From the NCBI GenBank assembly GCA_964555825.1, contig CAZKTY010000016.1, positions 1 to 16,397 on the forward strand: DNA of 16,397 bases, written 5' to 3'. The notes beneath the pieces were generated by a model, which was not told the DNA's origin, searched no databases, and saw nothing but the letters and a program-made list of their open reading frames with translations. Both the position numbers and the translations under genes were made by a program. Origin of the DNA: CAIRYW01 sp964555825. Its GTDB lineage: Bacteria; Patescibacteriota; Minisyncoccia; Phycocordibacterales; CAIRYW01. Of the stretch, positions 6,786 to 13,604 are shown one piece after another (position 1 is the stretch's first letter; every line of letters begins with the position of its first letter).

Positions 6786-7319
6786 TTAAATGTTAAGACG
6801 TCTCTGTGAAATCAAAGTTTGTAGATCAAATTCTGTACTCTGTTTTCCTACTTTACCTGTTGCTCTTAGGATCATAAGAATAAGAGGCTGTCCTGTTCCA
6901 CCACTAGGATTCAAAACATAAAGATTGAACTGATTTACAGAAATATTACTTGAAGTAAGCGCTTGATTTCCTCTTCCACATTCATTCTTGTATATAGTAG
7001 TGCCACTCAAACTATATGTTACCTGACAACTTGATATGCTCGAAGTAAAAGTGATCGAATTTACAGCACTACCGGCATTGCAGACTCCTCCACAATTATA
7101 GGCATATCCGGTTCTAAGGTCTCTGACCATACTTTCAACAGTAAAATTCATATTATTGATAACATCATCCAACGATTGTGCTTTTTTATTCGCATCAACG
7201 ATCGAAAGAACGGCTGTCATCGAAACTAAAACAACAATAGCAAAGATACTAACGGAGACCATCACTTCAATGAGAGTAAAACCGGAGATCTTTCTTTGTT
7301 CTTTTAATTCTTTATTCAT
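6786..7319 (-). CDS. PilW/GspJ-like minor pilin
   Basis: A class III prepilin of 177 residues. The leader is 13 residues ending ISG, and the mature helix begins FTLIEVMVSVSIFAIVVLVS with Glu5 (residue 18). The early 'IDxNKKAQSLDDVINNMNFTVESMVRDLR' stretch, in which a helical stalk leads to an 'M.RDLR' motif, is characteristic of GspJ/PilW family members. Cysteines occur in YNCGGVCNAG (74-83) and near SSCQVTY and NECGRG. Its ATG overlaps the stop of the upstream GspH-like gene by one base (TAATG), so the two are translationally coupled. Confidence 0.82.
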   Translation of the reverse strand: MNKELKEQRKISGFTLIEVMVSVSIFAIVVLVSMTAVLSIVDANKKAQSLDDVINNMNFTVESMVRDLRTGYAYNCGGVCNAGSAVNSITFTSSISSCQVTYSLSGTTIYKNECGRGNQALTSSNISVNQFNLYVLNPSGGTGQPLILMILRATGKVGKQSTEFDLQTLISQRRLNI

Positions 7320-7945
7320 TATGATCTAACACTAGTACATTCACTTCCATCACTTAATGGTGTATCAACTGATATTTGCCCGATAGAAGTGACTCTAACT
7401 ACTCTACATTTGTCACCAATAGATGAAGAAACAACGATTATTGCCCCTGCAAATTTAGTTGCTGAATTATCATGTATCAAAGCTTCAGGATTTGGCTTGA
7501 TAAAACCTATGTTGATAGCCGCTAATCCAGTATCCGAACAACTCCCTCCTATAAGACAAAATCTTTTTATCGTCTGACCTTGAGTAAGAGTTGGGGTCTC
7601 AACTGTTGTATATTCCGATGGATTACCTGCATTGAAATTAAAAGGATAATTTTGATCGCTATCTGAGTAGATAATAAAAGAGCTCGAAGGTGCAGAATTC
7701 AGATATACTCCGTAACCAACGTTTGAATTTGTACCGCCAGTCCCTTGCTTGGAACTAATACCATAGACCTGTGCTTCTCTGATCGAAAGAGCTATCTCAT
7801 AGGCAGCATTTGTAACTAAGATATCACTGGAAAATTTTGACTGCTTAAAAAGAAGGACTGAGGTTATCACAATAATAATAGCCACAACAACTATCATTTC
7901 TACCAAGGAAAATCCTGTATTTTTTTTGGTTGATCTAGATAACAT
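7319..7945 (-). CDS. FimT/GspH-like minor pilin
   Basis: A class III prepilin with an 11-residue leader and a mature N-terminus FSLVEMIVVVAIIIVITSVLL (Glu5 = residue 16, counted from the ATG at 7945). After the helix comes ALSIREAQVYGISSKQ, matching the 'l...R..A...' region of GspH/FimT proteins, which are typically 150-210 residues (208 here). The frame extends to a TTG at 7951, but ATG 7945 is preferred. The gene overlaps the end of pilD by 11 bases. The H-J-I-K-like order of this and the next three genes mirrors the pseudopilin tip cluster of type II secretion systems. Confidence 0.8.
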   Translation of the reverse strand: MLSRSTKKNTGFSLVEMIVVVAIIIVITSVLLFKQSKFSSDILVTNAAYEIALSIREAQVYGISSKQGTGGTNSNVGYGVYLNSAPSSSFIIYSDSDQNYPFNFNAGNPSEYTTVETPTLTQGQTIKRFCLIGGSCSDTGLAAINIGFIKPNPEALIHDNSATKFAGAIIVVSSSIGDKCRVVRVTSIGQISVDTPLSDGSECTSVRS

Positions 7946-8745
7946 TTCCAAAAATTAATGCCTTTAAACTAAAAACATCAGCACCAAAAAGAAAAGCAAG
8001 GAAAAATCCTGCGATCATAAAAGGGGCAAAAGGGACAGCACTTTTCAGATTGAACTTACTTTTGAATATACCTAGCCTTTGAAAGGCNNNNNNNNNNGAT
8101 CGCTCCGATCCAAAAAGCAAAAGCAATGGAAGACAAGGCTTCTGAAAGTCCTAAAGCAAATCCCATGCCAAGAGCTAACTTCCCATCTCCGAATCCGATC
8201 CATCTTCCATTTGATATGAACCAAATAAACGAGAATACCGCGAAGATAATAGGGCCAGCTAATAGATTCAATATCTCAGGATAAGTGAACATGCTTGTAA
8301 GGCTCTTATCCCCTATAAAATACAAAAAGGATAAAAAAATAAAAGAATAAGAAAGAAGATCAGGTATGATCTGATGTTTAATGTCATAGACAGTTATTAC
8401 GATCAAAAGACAAAAAGCCAAATACCAAAAAGTTGGAACGAGGACAGGAACAGCAGCTAAACTGTAGAACTTCAAAAAAATAGAAAGAAAAACAATTCCT
8501 GTGATGAATTCAACCAACGGATACTGCCAAGATATCTTCGTCTTGCAACATCTGGATCTCCCAGAAAGAAAGAAAAAACTCAATATAGGGAAAAGATCAT
8601 AAGGTTTGATAGTTTTTCCGCAAGACATGCAAAAAGATCTTCCCATGAGACCTTTTCCAGTATTAATTCTTAGAGCAACTACATTAAGAAAACTTCCAAT
8701 AATTGTGCCAAAAATAAAAACTACAATTGCAAGATAATAGATCAT
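7935..8745 (-). CDS. pilD: Prepilin peptidase/N-methyltransferase, interrupted by N gap
   Basis: PilD (A24 family aspartic protease, inner membrane) cleaves prepilin leaders after Gly and methylates the new N-terminal Phe. The N-terminal part (residues 1-216) shows GSFLNVV, C39-x2-C42, the conserved ISWQYPLVE, many membrane helices, catalytic Asp121 in YDIKHQIIPD, and Asp187 in the GxGD-type motif GFGDGKLALG. The frame then reaches the 10 Ns at 8088-8097. It resumes in another frame as AFQRLGIFKSKF...SAVPFAPFMIAG, the expected C-terminus, ending TAG at 7935. The break is therefore an assembly gap and not a frameshift mutation. The second cysteine pair, normally C-x2-C, reads S64-R-C66-C67. 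An extended -10 ends 6 bases before ATG 8745. Confidence 0.9.
8088..8097. other. Run of 10 N: assembly gap within pilD
   Basis: Ten undetermined bases. The reading frames on either side join only if the true number of missing bases is a multiple of three (10 is not), so the gap length is a placeholder. Some PilD residues are missing between GAI and AFQRLG. Confidence 0.99.
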
Positions 8746-8751
8746 TCTTAA

Positions 8752-8760
8752 ATTATAACA
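8752..8760 (-). promoter_or_regulatory. Extended -10 promoter of pilD, leaderless type
   Basis: TGT-TATAAT on the minus strand, then six bases (TTAAGA), then ATG 8745. The -10 hexamer is a perfect consensus. The AAGA before the ATG is too close to act as a Shine-Dalgarno sequence. No convincing -35 box is seen. Confidence 0.65.
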
Positions 8761-8796
8761 TAAGGTCGAACCACAAGAGTATTATTTAATAAAAAA

Positions 8797-9180
8797 TTAT
8801 GGTCCTATTACTGTATAGTTCGCACCTGCAATAGTACAAGGATGAACTGCTTGAGTGATCACTTCCATATTTGTACCTAAACAATAACCTTTTGGACTAG
8901 CGATCTGGGCATACAAGTAAGGAGAGCCTCTTGGATCCACAGGAACTGCGCTATTTGTAAAATAGGAGTTCATATCACTTAATGCCGTAGGAAAGTTTTT
9001 ATATCCTCCATCTTGAAAGAAATTTTCAGCTGCTGAAGACAAGCTCTTCAGATCCCCAAGACGGACAGAATCCCTTGATTTTGCTTTTGATGAAGTTAGA
9101 GACGGTAGTAATGCTGCCAAGAGAATTCCAATGATCGAAACGACCGTCAAGAGTTCTATCAACGTAAAGCCTTTTTTCAT
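8797..9180 (-). CDS. GspG/PulG-like type IV pilin
   Basis: A short class III prepilin of 127 residues. The leader is only MKKG, and the mature protein starts FTLIELLTVVSIIGILLAAL with Glu5. Unlike the three pilins upstream, its globular part has the GspG-like features RDSVRLGDLKSLSSAAENFF and VPVDPRGSPYLYAQ (79-92), equivalent to the 'DPWG.PY.Y' segment of major pseudopilins. Two cysteines (C100, C115) probably form one disulfide. It has its own leaderless-type promoter and is separated from the previous pilin by a terminator. The 51 bases between it and pilD contain the pilD promoter and no terminator, so it may also lead the pilD/minor-pilin operon. Confidence 0.88.
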   Translation of the reverse strand: MKKGFTLIELLTVVSIIGILLAALLPSLTSSKAKSRDSVRLGDLKSLSSAAENFFQDGGYKNFPTALSDMNSYFTNSAVPVDPRGSPYLYAQIASPKGYCLGTNMEVITQAVHPCTIAGANYTVIGP

Positions 9181-9186
9181 GAGAAT

Positions 9187-9195
9187 ATTTTATCA
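9187..9195 (-). promoter_or_regulatory. Extended -10 promoter of GspG-like pilin, leaderless type
   Basis: TGA-TAAAAT on the minus strand is followed by six bases (ATTCTC) and ATG 9180. The geometry is identical to that of gatC and pilD. It lies just downstream of the terminator at 9229-9254. Confidence 0.6.
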
Positions 9196-9228
9196 CAATA
9201 ACATGAACCAAAATAACCTTTAAAAAAA

Positions 9229-9254
9229 CAAAAACCCCTCAAAAGGGGTTTTTG
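9229..9254 (-). terminator. Rho-independent terminator of pilin 9276-9677
   Basis: CAAAAACCCCT (9229-9239) pairs perfectly with AGGGGTTTTTG (9244-9254) around a 4-base loop. The minus strand has a T-tract within the hairpin base and T-rich sequence after it. It is about 20 bases after the stop codon at 9276. Confidence 0.85.
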
Positions 9255-9275
9255 CAAAATATCTTGCTTAGAAAT

Positions 9276-9677
9276 TTAACAATCAGTACCAGAAAAAGTC
9301 GTTCCTGTTTCTGTCATGACAGCGGTACAAGTTACACCGTTGTTGGAATCTACATCAACAGTGAATCTGTTGGTAATACTTTCATCCCCTGTTCCACAAC
9401 TCTGATAACCATCAGGAGCTGTACCATCTGTTGTCTGTACTGGAGGAGTTATAACATCATGAGTATTTCCCGCACCTAGATAAGTTGTATCGATCTGATC
9501 TGAATCACATTGAGTTATAAGACTAGACTGGATCGATGTGATCTCTTTTTTAAATGCAGCTGCCTTTGCTTTTGATCTTGCACCATTAAGTGATGTTAGA
9601 ACTATAGAAGACAAGATCCCAATGATCGCGATGACAACTAAAAGCTCAATAAGTGTAAAACCTTTTTGTTTATTCAT
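9276..9677 (-). CDS. Four-cysteine type IV pilin, paralogue 3
   Basis: A class III prepilin of 133 residues with leader MNKQKG and mature helix FTLIELLVVIAIIGILSSIV (Glu5 = residue 11). It then shares LTSLNGARSKAKAAAFKKEI with the two upstream paralogues. The globular domain has four cysteines (57, 94, 117, 133), the last being the C-terminal residue. The domain between Cys57 and Cys94 (YLGAGNTHDVITPP and onwards) is longer than in the other two and divergent. It is a single-gene unit ending in a strong terminator. Its gap upstream contains a near-palindrome CGTTATATAACG. It is probably an alternative or minor pilus subunit; which of the three is the major pilin cannot be told from sequence. 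Confidence 0.88.
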   Translation of the reverse strand: MNKQKGFTLIELLVVIAIIGILSSIVLTSLNGARSKAKAAAFKKEITSIQSSLITQCDSDQIDTTYLGAGNTHDVITPPVQTTDGTAPDGYQSCGTGDESITNRFTVDVDSNNGVTCTAVMTETGTTFSGTDC

Positions 9678-9699
9678 TTTTTTAGATTAGTACATTTAA

Positions 9700-9719
9700 A
9701 ACGTTATATAACGCGTTTA
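9700..9719. repeat. Inverted repeat upstream of pilin paralogue 3
   Basis: The core CGTTATATAACG (9702-9713) is a perfect 12-base palindrome. The flanks AAA...CGTTT extend it imperfectly. It lies about 25-40 bases before the pilin start codon, where an operator could act on its promoter. No known regulator site is recognised. Confidence 0.4.
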
Positions 9720-9818
9720 AGTATAGATCTATTTAGTATTAGAGTAAACAAACCATAGATGTGGAAAAGGTTCTCTACTCGTAAAATAGTTATCTATTTT
9801 TTTGATCAACAAAGATAA

Positions 9819-10172
9819 TTAACAACCAGTATAAGTAATCGTTGTATTTGTCACAGTTGCTAGGGTACAAGCAGAACCATTAGTTGGAGTGAAGGTAATG
9901 TTAAAAGTACTTGCACCAGTTGGACCACAGCTTTGAGCAGTAATTGTTCCTATCGAGTGAGCTCCGATAGCAGGAACATCTGTACCTGCAACGAGAGCTG
10001 CTGAATCACATGAACTTATAAGTACAAGTTGAAGATGAGTAAGTTCAGTTTTGAACGTTGCATTTTTTGCCTTCACTCTTGCACCATTGAGTGATGTAAG
10101 AACAGTAGCAGATAAGATCCCGATGATTGCAATTACGACCAATAGCTCAATGAGTGTAAAACCTTTTTTCAT
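9819..10172 (-). CDS. Four-cysteine type IV pilin, paralogue 2
   Basis: A 117-residue class III prepilin with a minimal leader (MKKG) and mature helix FTLIELLVVIAIIGILSATV (Glu5). It then has LTSLNGARVKAKNATFKTEL. It is clearly a duplicate of the gene upstream: both share CDS...A..TDVPA.GAHS.G.I..QSCG, then ITFTPTNG and T.TYTG..C near the end. The four cysteines are 55, 82, 102 and 117 (the terminal residue), expected to form two disulfides outside the cell. No strong terminator follows. The AT-only hairpin at 9783-9800 has its U-tract on the wrong strand for this gene. A possible -10 (TAATAT) lies 11 bases before the ATG, but no consensus promoter is evident. Confidence 0.9.
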   Translation of the reverse strand: MKKGFTLIELLVVIAIIGILSATVLTSLNGARVKAKNATFKTELTHLQLVLISSCDSAALVAGTDVPAIGAHSIGTITAQSCGPTGASTFNITFTPTNGSACTLATVTNTTITYTGC

Positions 10173-10260
10173 ATTTTGTAGTTATATTACCGATACTTTT
10201 TATATAGGACTTGTCGTTTATTATATAAATTTTTAAATCATTAATCAATTTATACCAAAT

Positions 10261-10292
10261 ACAAAAAAACCCGCGAGAGCGGGTTTTTTTGT
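10261..10292 (-). terminator. Strong rho-independent terminator of pilin 10305-10670
   Basis: ACAAAAAAACCCGC pairs with GCGGGTTTTTTTGT around a GAGA tetraloop. It is a perfect 14-base stem with a GC core and a T7 tract, 12 bases after the stop codon. The symmetry means it could also stop transcription in the other direction. It separates pilin paralogues 1 and 2. Confidence 0.92.
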
Positions 10293-10304
10293 ATTAAACT
10301 AATA

Positions 10305-10670
10305 TCAACAACCTCCAGTGTATGTGACAGTAGAATCAGTAACAGTACCATTAGTACATGCTGTAGCTCCGTTGGTTGGAGTGAAAGTAATACTGAAAGT
10401 ATTTGTTCCGGCAGCTCCACAACTTTGTGAGTTAATAACACCAAGACTGTGAGCTCCTAAAGCAGGAACATCTGTTGCAGCAACAATTGCTTGAGAATCA
10501 CAAGTATTTATAAGTGCGGGCTGAAGTGCAGAAAGCTCAGATTTGAAAGCAGCGATCTTTGCCTTGTTTCTTGCTCCGTTAAGAGATGTAAGAACAACAG
10601 CAGACAAGATTCCGATGATTGCAATAACAACCAAAAGTTCGATAAGTGTAAAACCTTTTTGTTTATTCAT
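10305..10670 (-). CDS. Four-cysteine type IV pilin, paralogue 1
   Basis: A class III prepilin of 121 residues: leader MNKQKG, then FTLIELLVVIAIIGILSAVV (Glu5 = residue 11) and LTSLNGARNKAKIAAFKSEL. The small globular domain has four cysteines at 57, 84, 105 and 121, the last being the final residue before a TGA stop. These likely give two disulfides that staple a compact beta-rich domain. It is the first pilin downstream of pilC. It has the best -10 element of the three, a long 5' untranslated region and the strongest terminator. That is what one expects of the main, highly expressed pilin subunit, but this is inference from arrangement. No ribosome binding site precedes the ATG, only an A-rich tract. 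Confidence 0.9.
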   Translation of the reverse strand: MNKQKGFTLIELLVVIAIIGILSAVVLTSLNGARNKAKIAAFKSELSALQPALINTCDSQAIVAATDVPALGAHSLGVINSQSCGAAGTNTFSITFTPTNGATACTNGTVTDSTVTYTGGC

Positions 10671-10716
10671 TTTTTTAAAATATTCTACTAATAACTTTTT
10701 AATTAATTTCTGCCCG

Positions 10717-10733
10717 ATTCGACCCGAGCGAAT
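10717..10733 (-). promoter_or_regulatory. Hairpin in 5' UTR of pilin paralogue 1
   Basis: ATTCG and CGAAT flank ACCCGAG, forming a five-base stem in a GC-rich patch within an otherwise AT-rich gap. It would lie in the mRNA leader if transcription starts near 10749. Possible roles are mRNA stability or an operator; no riboswitch class fits. Confidence 0.35.
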
Positions 10734-10755
10734 TTGTTTTAATTATTGTGTGCTA

Positions 10756-10761
10756 ATTATA
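10756..10761 (-). promoter_or_regulatory. Probable -10 element of pilin paralogue 1
   Basis: A perfect TATAAT preceded by GGG on the minus strand, in the 183-base gap between pilC and the pilin. It predicts a 5' leader of roughly 75-80 bases. The -35 position is a T-run rather than a consensus hexamer. Confidence 0.5.
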
Positions 10762-10853
10762 CCCTAAATCTTTTATAAAAAAAATAGGGTGTGGATAAAT
10801 TAGATAATAAAACAAAACTTAAAACCAAAGGAGCGACCTTATATTATTCTCTT

Positions 10854-12053
10854 TTAGATCGAGGATGACAAGTTGTAAATAGGCATAAGTACAGAAGCTA
10901 GAAGGAAGGCTACTCCCAATCCCAATAGAACGATCATTACAGGCTCAATAAGATCAACAAGAGTATCAACAGCGTTAACAACCTCTCTCTCATAAAATTT
11001 AGCCAATGTATCCAAGATCCTTCCAAGTTCTCCTGTCTCTTCTCCCACTTTAGCCATCTGAACGATGATCCCTGGGATCTGTTCGTATTTTGAAAATGCA
11101 TCAGAAAGTGTACTTCCTGATTTTACAGCTTCAAGCGATGAAAGAAGAATTGTTTGATAGACCTTGTTATCAACAACGTCAGACGTGAGTTCAAGAGCAC
11201 GGACCATTGGTACTCCAGAAGTAAGTAATGTGTTCATGTTGTCTGCGATTCTCGAAAGATAAAGTTTTTTGTATAGATCTCCAACATAAGGAACTAACAA
11301 CTGCAATTCTGATAATGCATAAGCTCCCTTCTCTGTTCTGCTGTATTGAACTCCAAAATAAGTTCCAATAGCGATCGCGATGACCAAAAATATTCCATAA
11401 TCCCTCAAAAAATTACTTAGGTCTATGACGATCTGAGTGTAAACAGGAATTGGCTGCCCAGAATCTGTGATGATTGATGTTATTTTTGGAATAACAACAG
11501 TCAACATAACTCCCATCACTGAAACGAAAGTAAAGATGACGAAAGCAGGATATATCAAAGCATTCTTTGCTTTTGATGTGACCGCAAAATTTCTATCCAA
11601 ATAATCTGCCAAATATGTAAAAGTAAGATCAAGTTTTCCAGACTCTTCTCCAGCCTTTACCATATTCACATAAAAATTTGAAAAGACCTTTGGATGTTTT
11701 GATAAAGCTTTGGATATTGAAGTTCCTCCTTGAAGATCGCTTGCTACTTCCACCAATACCTGACCTAAAGCTGGATTATCGGCTTGATCAGAAAGCATTC
11801 TAAAGACCCTGAGAGCAGATACCTGAGCTGTAAAGAGAGTTGCTATCTGTCTTGAAAGGATAACTACATCTTTATTCTTTACTCGATTGAAAAAACTGAA
11901 TGTCTTATTAAAACTTTGTTTTTCTTCATTGATAGTTACTATAACGAGACCTCTTTTTTGTATTGAAGCAATAGCACTGTCAGCAGAAACAGCATCAACA
12001 GATCCGTTTATTGGGGCTCCTTTTTCATCTATTGCTTTATAATTGAATAACAT
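10854..12053 (-). CDS. pilC: Type IV pilus inner-membrane platform protein
   Basis: PilC (GspF family) is the membrane platform on which PilB and PilT act to insert or remove pilin. The 399-residue product has the family layout. An N-terminal region (MLFNYKAIDEKGAPINGSVDA) is followed by two repeated T2SSF domains at about 67-190 and 268-391. Each carries the paired motif seen here as VKAGEESGKL (132-141) and AKVGEETGEL (334-343). Membrane helices are at about 168-190, 218-236 and 370-392, and the protein ends MPIYNLSSSI as in the family. Length is normal. It is the last gene of the pilO-pilB-pilT-pilC run, 23 bases after pilT; the pilins that follow have separate promoters. Confidence 0.96.
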   Translation of the reverse strand: MLFNYKAIDEKGAPINGSVDAVSADSAIASIQKRGLVIVTINEEKQSFNKTFSFFNRVKNKDVVILSRQIATLFTAQVSALRVFRMLSDQADNPALGQVLVEVASDLQGGTSISKALSKHPKVFSNFYVNMVKAGEESGKLDLTFTYLADYLDRNFAVTSKAKNALIYPAFVIFTFVSVMGVMLTVVIPKITSIITDSGQPIPVYTQIVIDLSNFLRDYGIFLVIAIAIGTYFGVQYSRTEKGAYALSELQLLVPYVGDLYKKLYLSRIADNMNTLLTSGVPMVRALELTSDVVDNKVYQTILLSSLEAVKSGSTLSDAFSKYEQIPGIIVQMAKVGEETGELGRILDTLAKFYEREVVNAVDTLVDLIEPVMIVLLGLGVAFLLASVLMPIYNLSSSI

Positions 12054-12076
12054 GATTTATGAGTGAAACGAATAAA

Positions 12077-13138
12077 TTACAACATCTTTTCTAATGACTT
12101 TGACTTGAATGCAAACTTATAAGCATTTTCTATGCTTATCTCTCCAGAACGAACTAGGTCAGCCAAACATCTGTTCATATCAACCATACCTTGTTCTGAA
12201 CTGGTCTCAATAACAGTATCAATTTCGTGAGTTCTTTTTTCACGAATGAGATTTGCGACAGCATCATTTGCGATCATAAGTTCATATGCTGGAATTCTTC
12301 CTCCAGAGATCCTAGGAATAAGTCTTTGAGAGAACACTCCTATTAGAGAACCAGCAAGCTGGATCCTGATCTGTTCTTGTTGACCTGAAGGAAATGAATC
12401 AATGATTCGATCAATAGTTTGAGCAGCATTATTAGTGTGAAGTGTTGAAAAGACCAAGTGTCCTGTCTCGGCAGCTGTTACAGCAGCAGACATTGTTTCA
12501 GGATCTCTCATCTCACCCACCATGATCACATTCATATCTTCTCGAAGGGTCGAGATCAAAGCAGAATGGAAATCTTTTGTATCGATCTTTACTTCTCTTT
12601 GATCAATGATCGATTTCTTTTGCTCGTAAGCATATTCAATAGGATCCTCGATCGTTACGATGTGTTCTGATCTTTCTTGGTTTATCATTTCGATCATTGA
12701 TGCAAGAGTTGTGGTCTTTCCTTGACCAACTGGTCCAACAACCAAAAAGAAGCCTTGTTTCCTTTTTGCAAAATCACCAAGTATTGCTGGAAGTTTTAAT
12801 TCTTCAAGTGACTTGATGACTTTAGGAATAAGACGAAGTGCAATGGAAATATGTCCTTGCTGAAAAAAAGCATTTCCTCTGAAACGTGCCTTGTCTTCGA
12901 ATTCATATGAAAAATCTATCTCTTTTTCCTTTTCAAATATATCTTCAAGTTCTGGTCTTACGAGTTTTCTGAGTATTTCTCTTGTTTCTTCGCTTGAGAA
13001 GACCTCTTTTTTTACAAGCGGGATCAAACTTCCAGACACTCTAATGGTTGGATGTCTTTTTTCTGAAATATGCAGATCAGACGCCCCTTCTCTTATGACA
13101 GTTTCAAGTAGATCTTTTATTTCTTTATCGTAATCCAT
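12077..13138 (-). CDS. pilT: Type IV pilus retraction ATPase
   Basis: PilT is the hexameric ATPase that powers pilus retraction, twitching and DNA uptake. The 353-residue product shows an N-terminal PAS-like region, SDLHIS (20-25), and a Walker A GPVGQGKTTT with Lys141; the middle residues differ from the usual GPTGSGKS. It also has an Asp box TIEDPIEY (162-169), Walker B VIMVGEMRD (204-212, catalytic Glu209) and a His box HLVFSTLHTN (227-236). The C-terminal ANLIREKRTHEI corresponds to the family's AIRNLIREGK segment, which matters for retraction. It lacks the long N-terminal MshEN domain of PilB, which supports PilT over a second assembly ATPase. It is 26 bases downstream of the response regulator gene, with no ribosome binding site. 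Confidence 0.95.
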   Translation of the reverse strand: MDYDKEIKDLLETVIREGASDLHISEKRHPTIRVSGSLIPLVKKEVFSSEETREILRKLVRPELEDIFEKEKEIDFSYEFEDKARFRGNAFFQQGHISIALRLIPKVIKSLEELKLPAILGDFAKRKQGFFLVVGPVGQGKTTTLASMIEMINQERSEHIVTIEDPIEYAYEQKKSIIDQREVKIDTKDFHSALISTLREDMNVIMVGEMRDPETMSAAVTAAETGHLVFSTLHTNNAAQTIDRIIDSFPSGQQEQIRIQLAGSLIGVFSQRLIPRISGGRIPAYELMIANDAVANLIREKRTHEIDTVIETSSEQGMVDMNRCLADLVRSGEISIENAYKFAFKSKSLEKML

Positions 13139-13164
13139 TTTTTCTAATTTATTTTATTTATAAA

Positions 13165-13578
13165 TTATTTTCCTTTTTTCTCTTCGACAATTCTTGAGAC
13201 TTCCCTCAAAACCTCTGATGGGATCGTGGTTGCTTTTACAATGTACCCATCTATATTAAAAACTTTTGCCTTATCTATATCCTCTTGGGAACCTTGATTT
13301 GAGAGTATCACCACTGAAGAGTTCTTTATGAGATTCTCTCCACGTAAGGTCTTAAGAAGTTCGATCCCATCCATCCCAGGCATTACAACATCTAAGAGGA
13401 TCACATCTGGATAAAGACCTTTTCTGAATTTTTCTAATGCTTCTTCAGAAGATTGAAAAGCTGTGACACAAATACCTTCCTTAGTGAATTTCATTGAATA
13501 CATATTCAACAAAAATTTATCATCATCAACTAGTACTACTGAATATTTCGCTTTATTTGCATCTTTGTTCTCATCCAT
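13165..13578 (-). CDS. Single-domain response regulator (CheY/PilG-like)
   Basis: A 137-residue protein consisting only of a receiver domain. The acidic pocket is D18-D19-D20, the phospho-acceptor is Asp63 in DVILLDVVMPGMDG, the switch Ser is Ser93 (ILSNQG), and Lys115 is in YIVKA. There is no output domain. The gene sits between pilB and pilT with 26-base gaps on both sides, so a role in controlling pilus extension and retraction is likely, comparable to PilG and PilH in Pseudomonas. No histidine kinase gene is in the window, so the phospho-donor is unknown. A perfect extended -10 in the gap after pilB predicts that it can also be transcribed from its own leaderless promoter. Confidence 0.93.
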   Translation of the reverse strand: MDENKDANKAKYSVVLVDDDKFLLNMYSMKFTKEGICVTAFQSSEEALEKFRKGLYPDVILLDVVMPGMDGIELLKTLRGENLIKNSSVVILSNQGSQEDIDKAKVFNIDGYIVKATTIPSEVLREVSRIVEEKKGK

Positions 13579-13585
13579 GTTTCCA

Positions 13586-13594
13586 ATTATATCA
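13586..13594 (-). promoter_or_regulatory. Extended -10 promoter of response regulator, leaderless type
   Basis: TGA-TATAAT on the minus strand, then seven bases (TGGAAAC), then ATG 13578. It fills most of the 26-base gap between pilB and the regulator, so it is an internal operon promoter. Confidence 0.65.
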
Positions 13595-13604
13595 TTTAAA
13601 ATTG

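Noticed and set aside
7946..7951. TTG start for the GspH-like pilin
   Set aside because: An ATG lies two codons downstream and gives a normal leader; nothing supports the TTG.
7935..8126. Apparent separate small ORF reading through the Ns
   Set aside because: It is the C-terminal end of PilD in the frame produced by the gap length; its first codons lie in the upstream part of pilD.
9783..9800. Hairpin AAAATAG/CTATTTT after pilin paralogue 2 as its terminator
   Set aside because: The stem is almost pure AT and the following T-tract is on the plus strand, where no gene ends.
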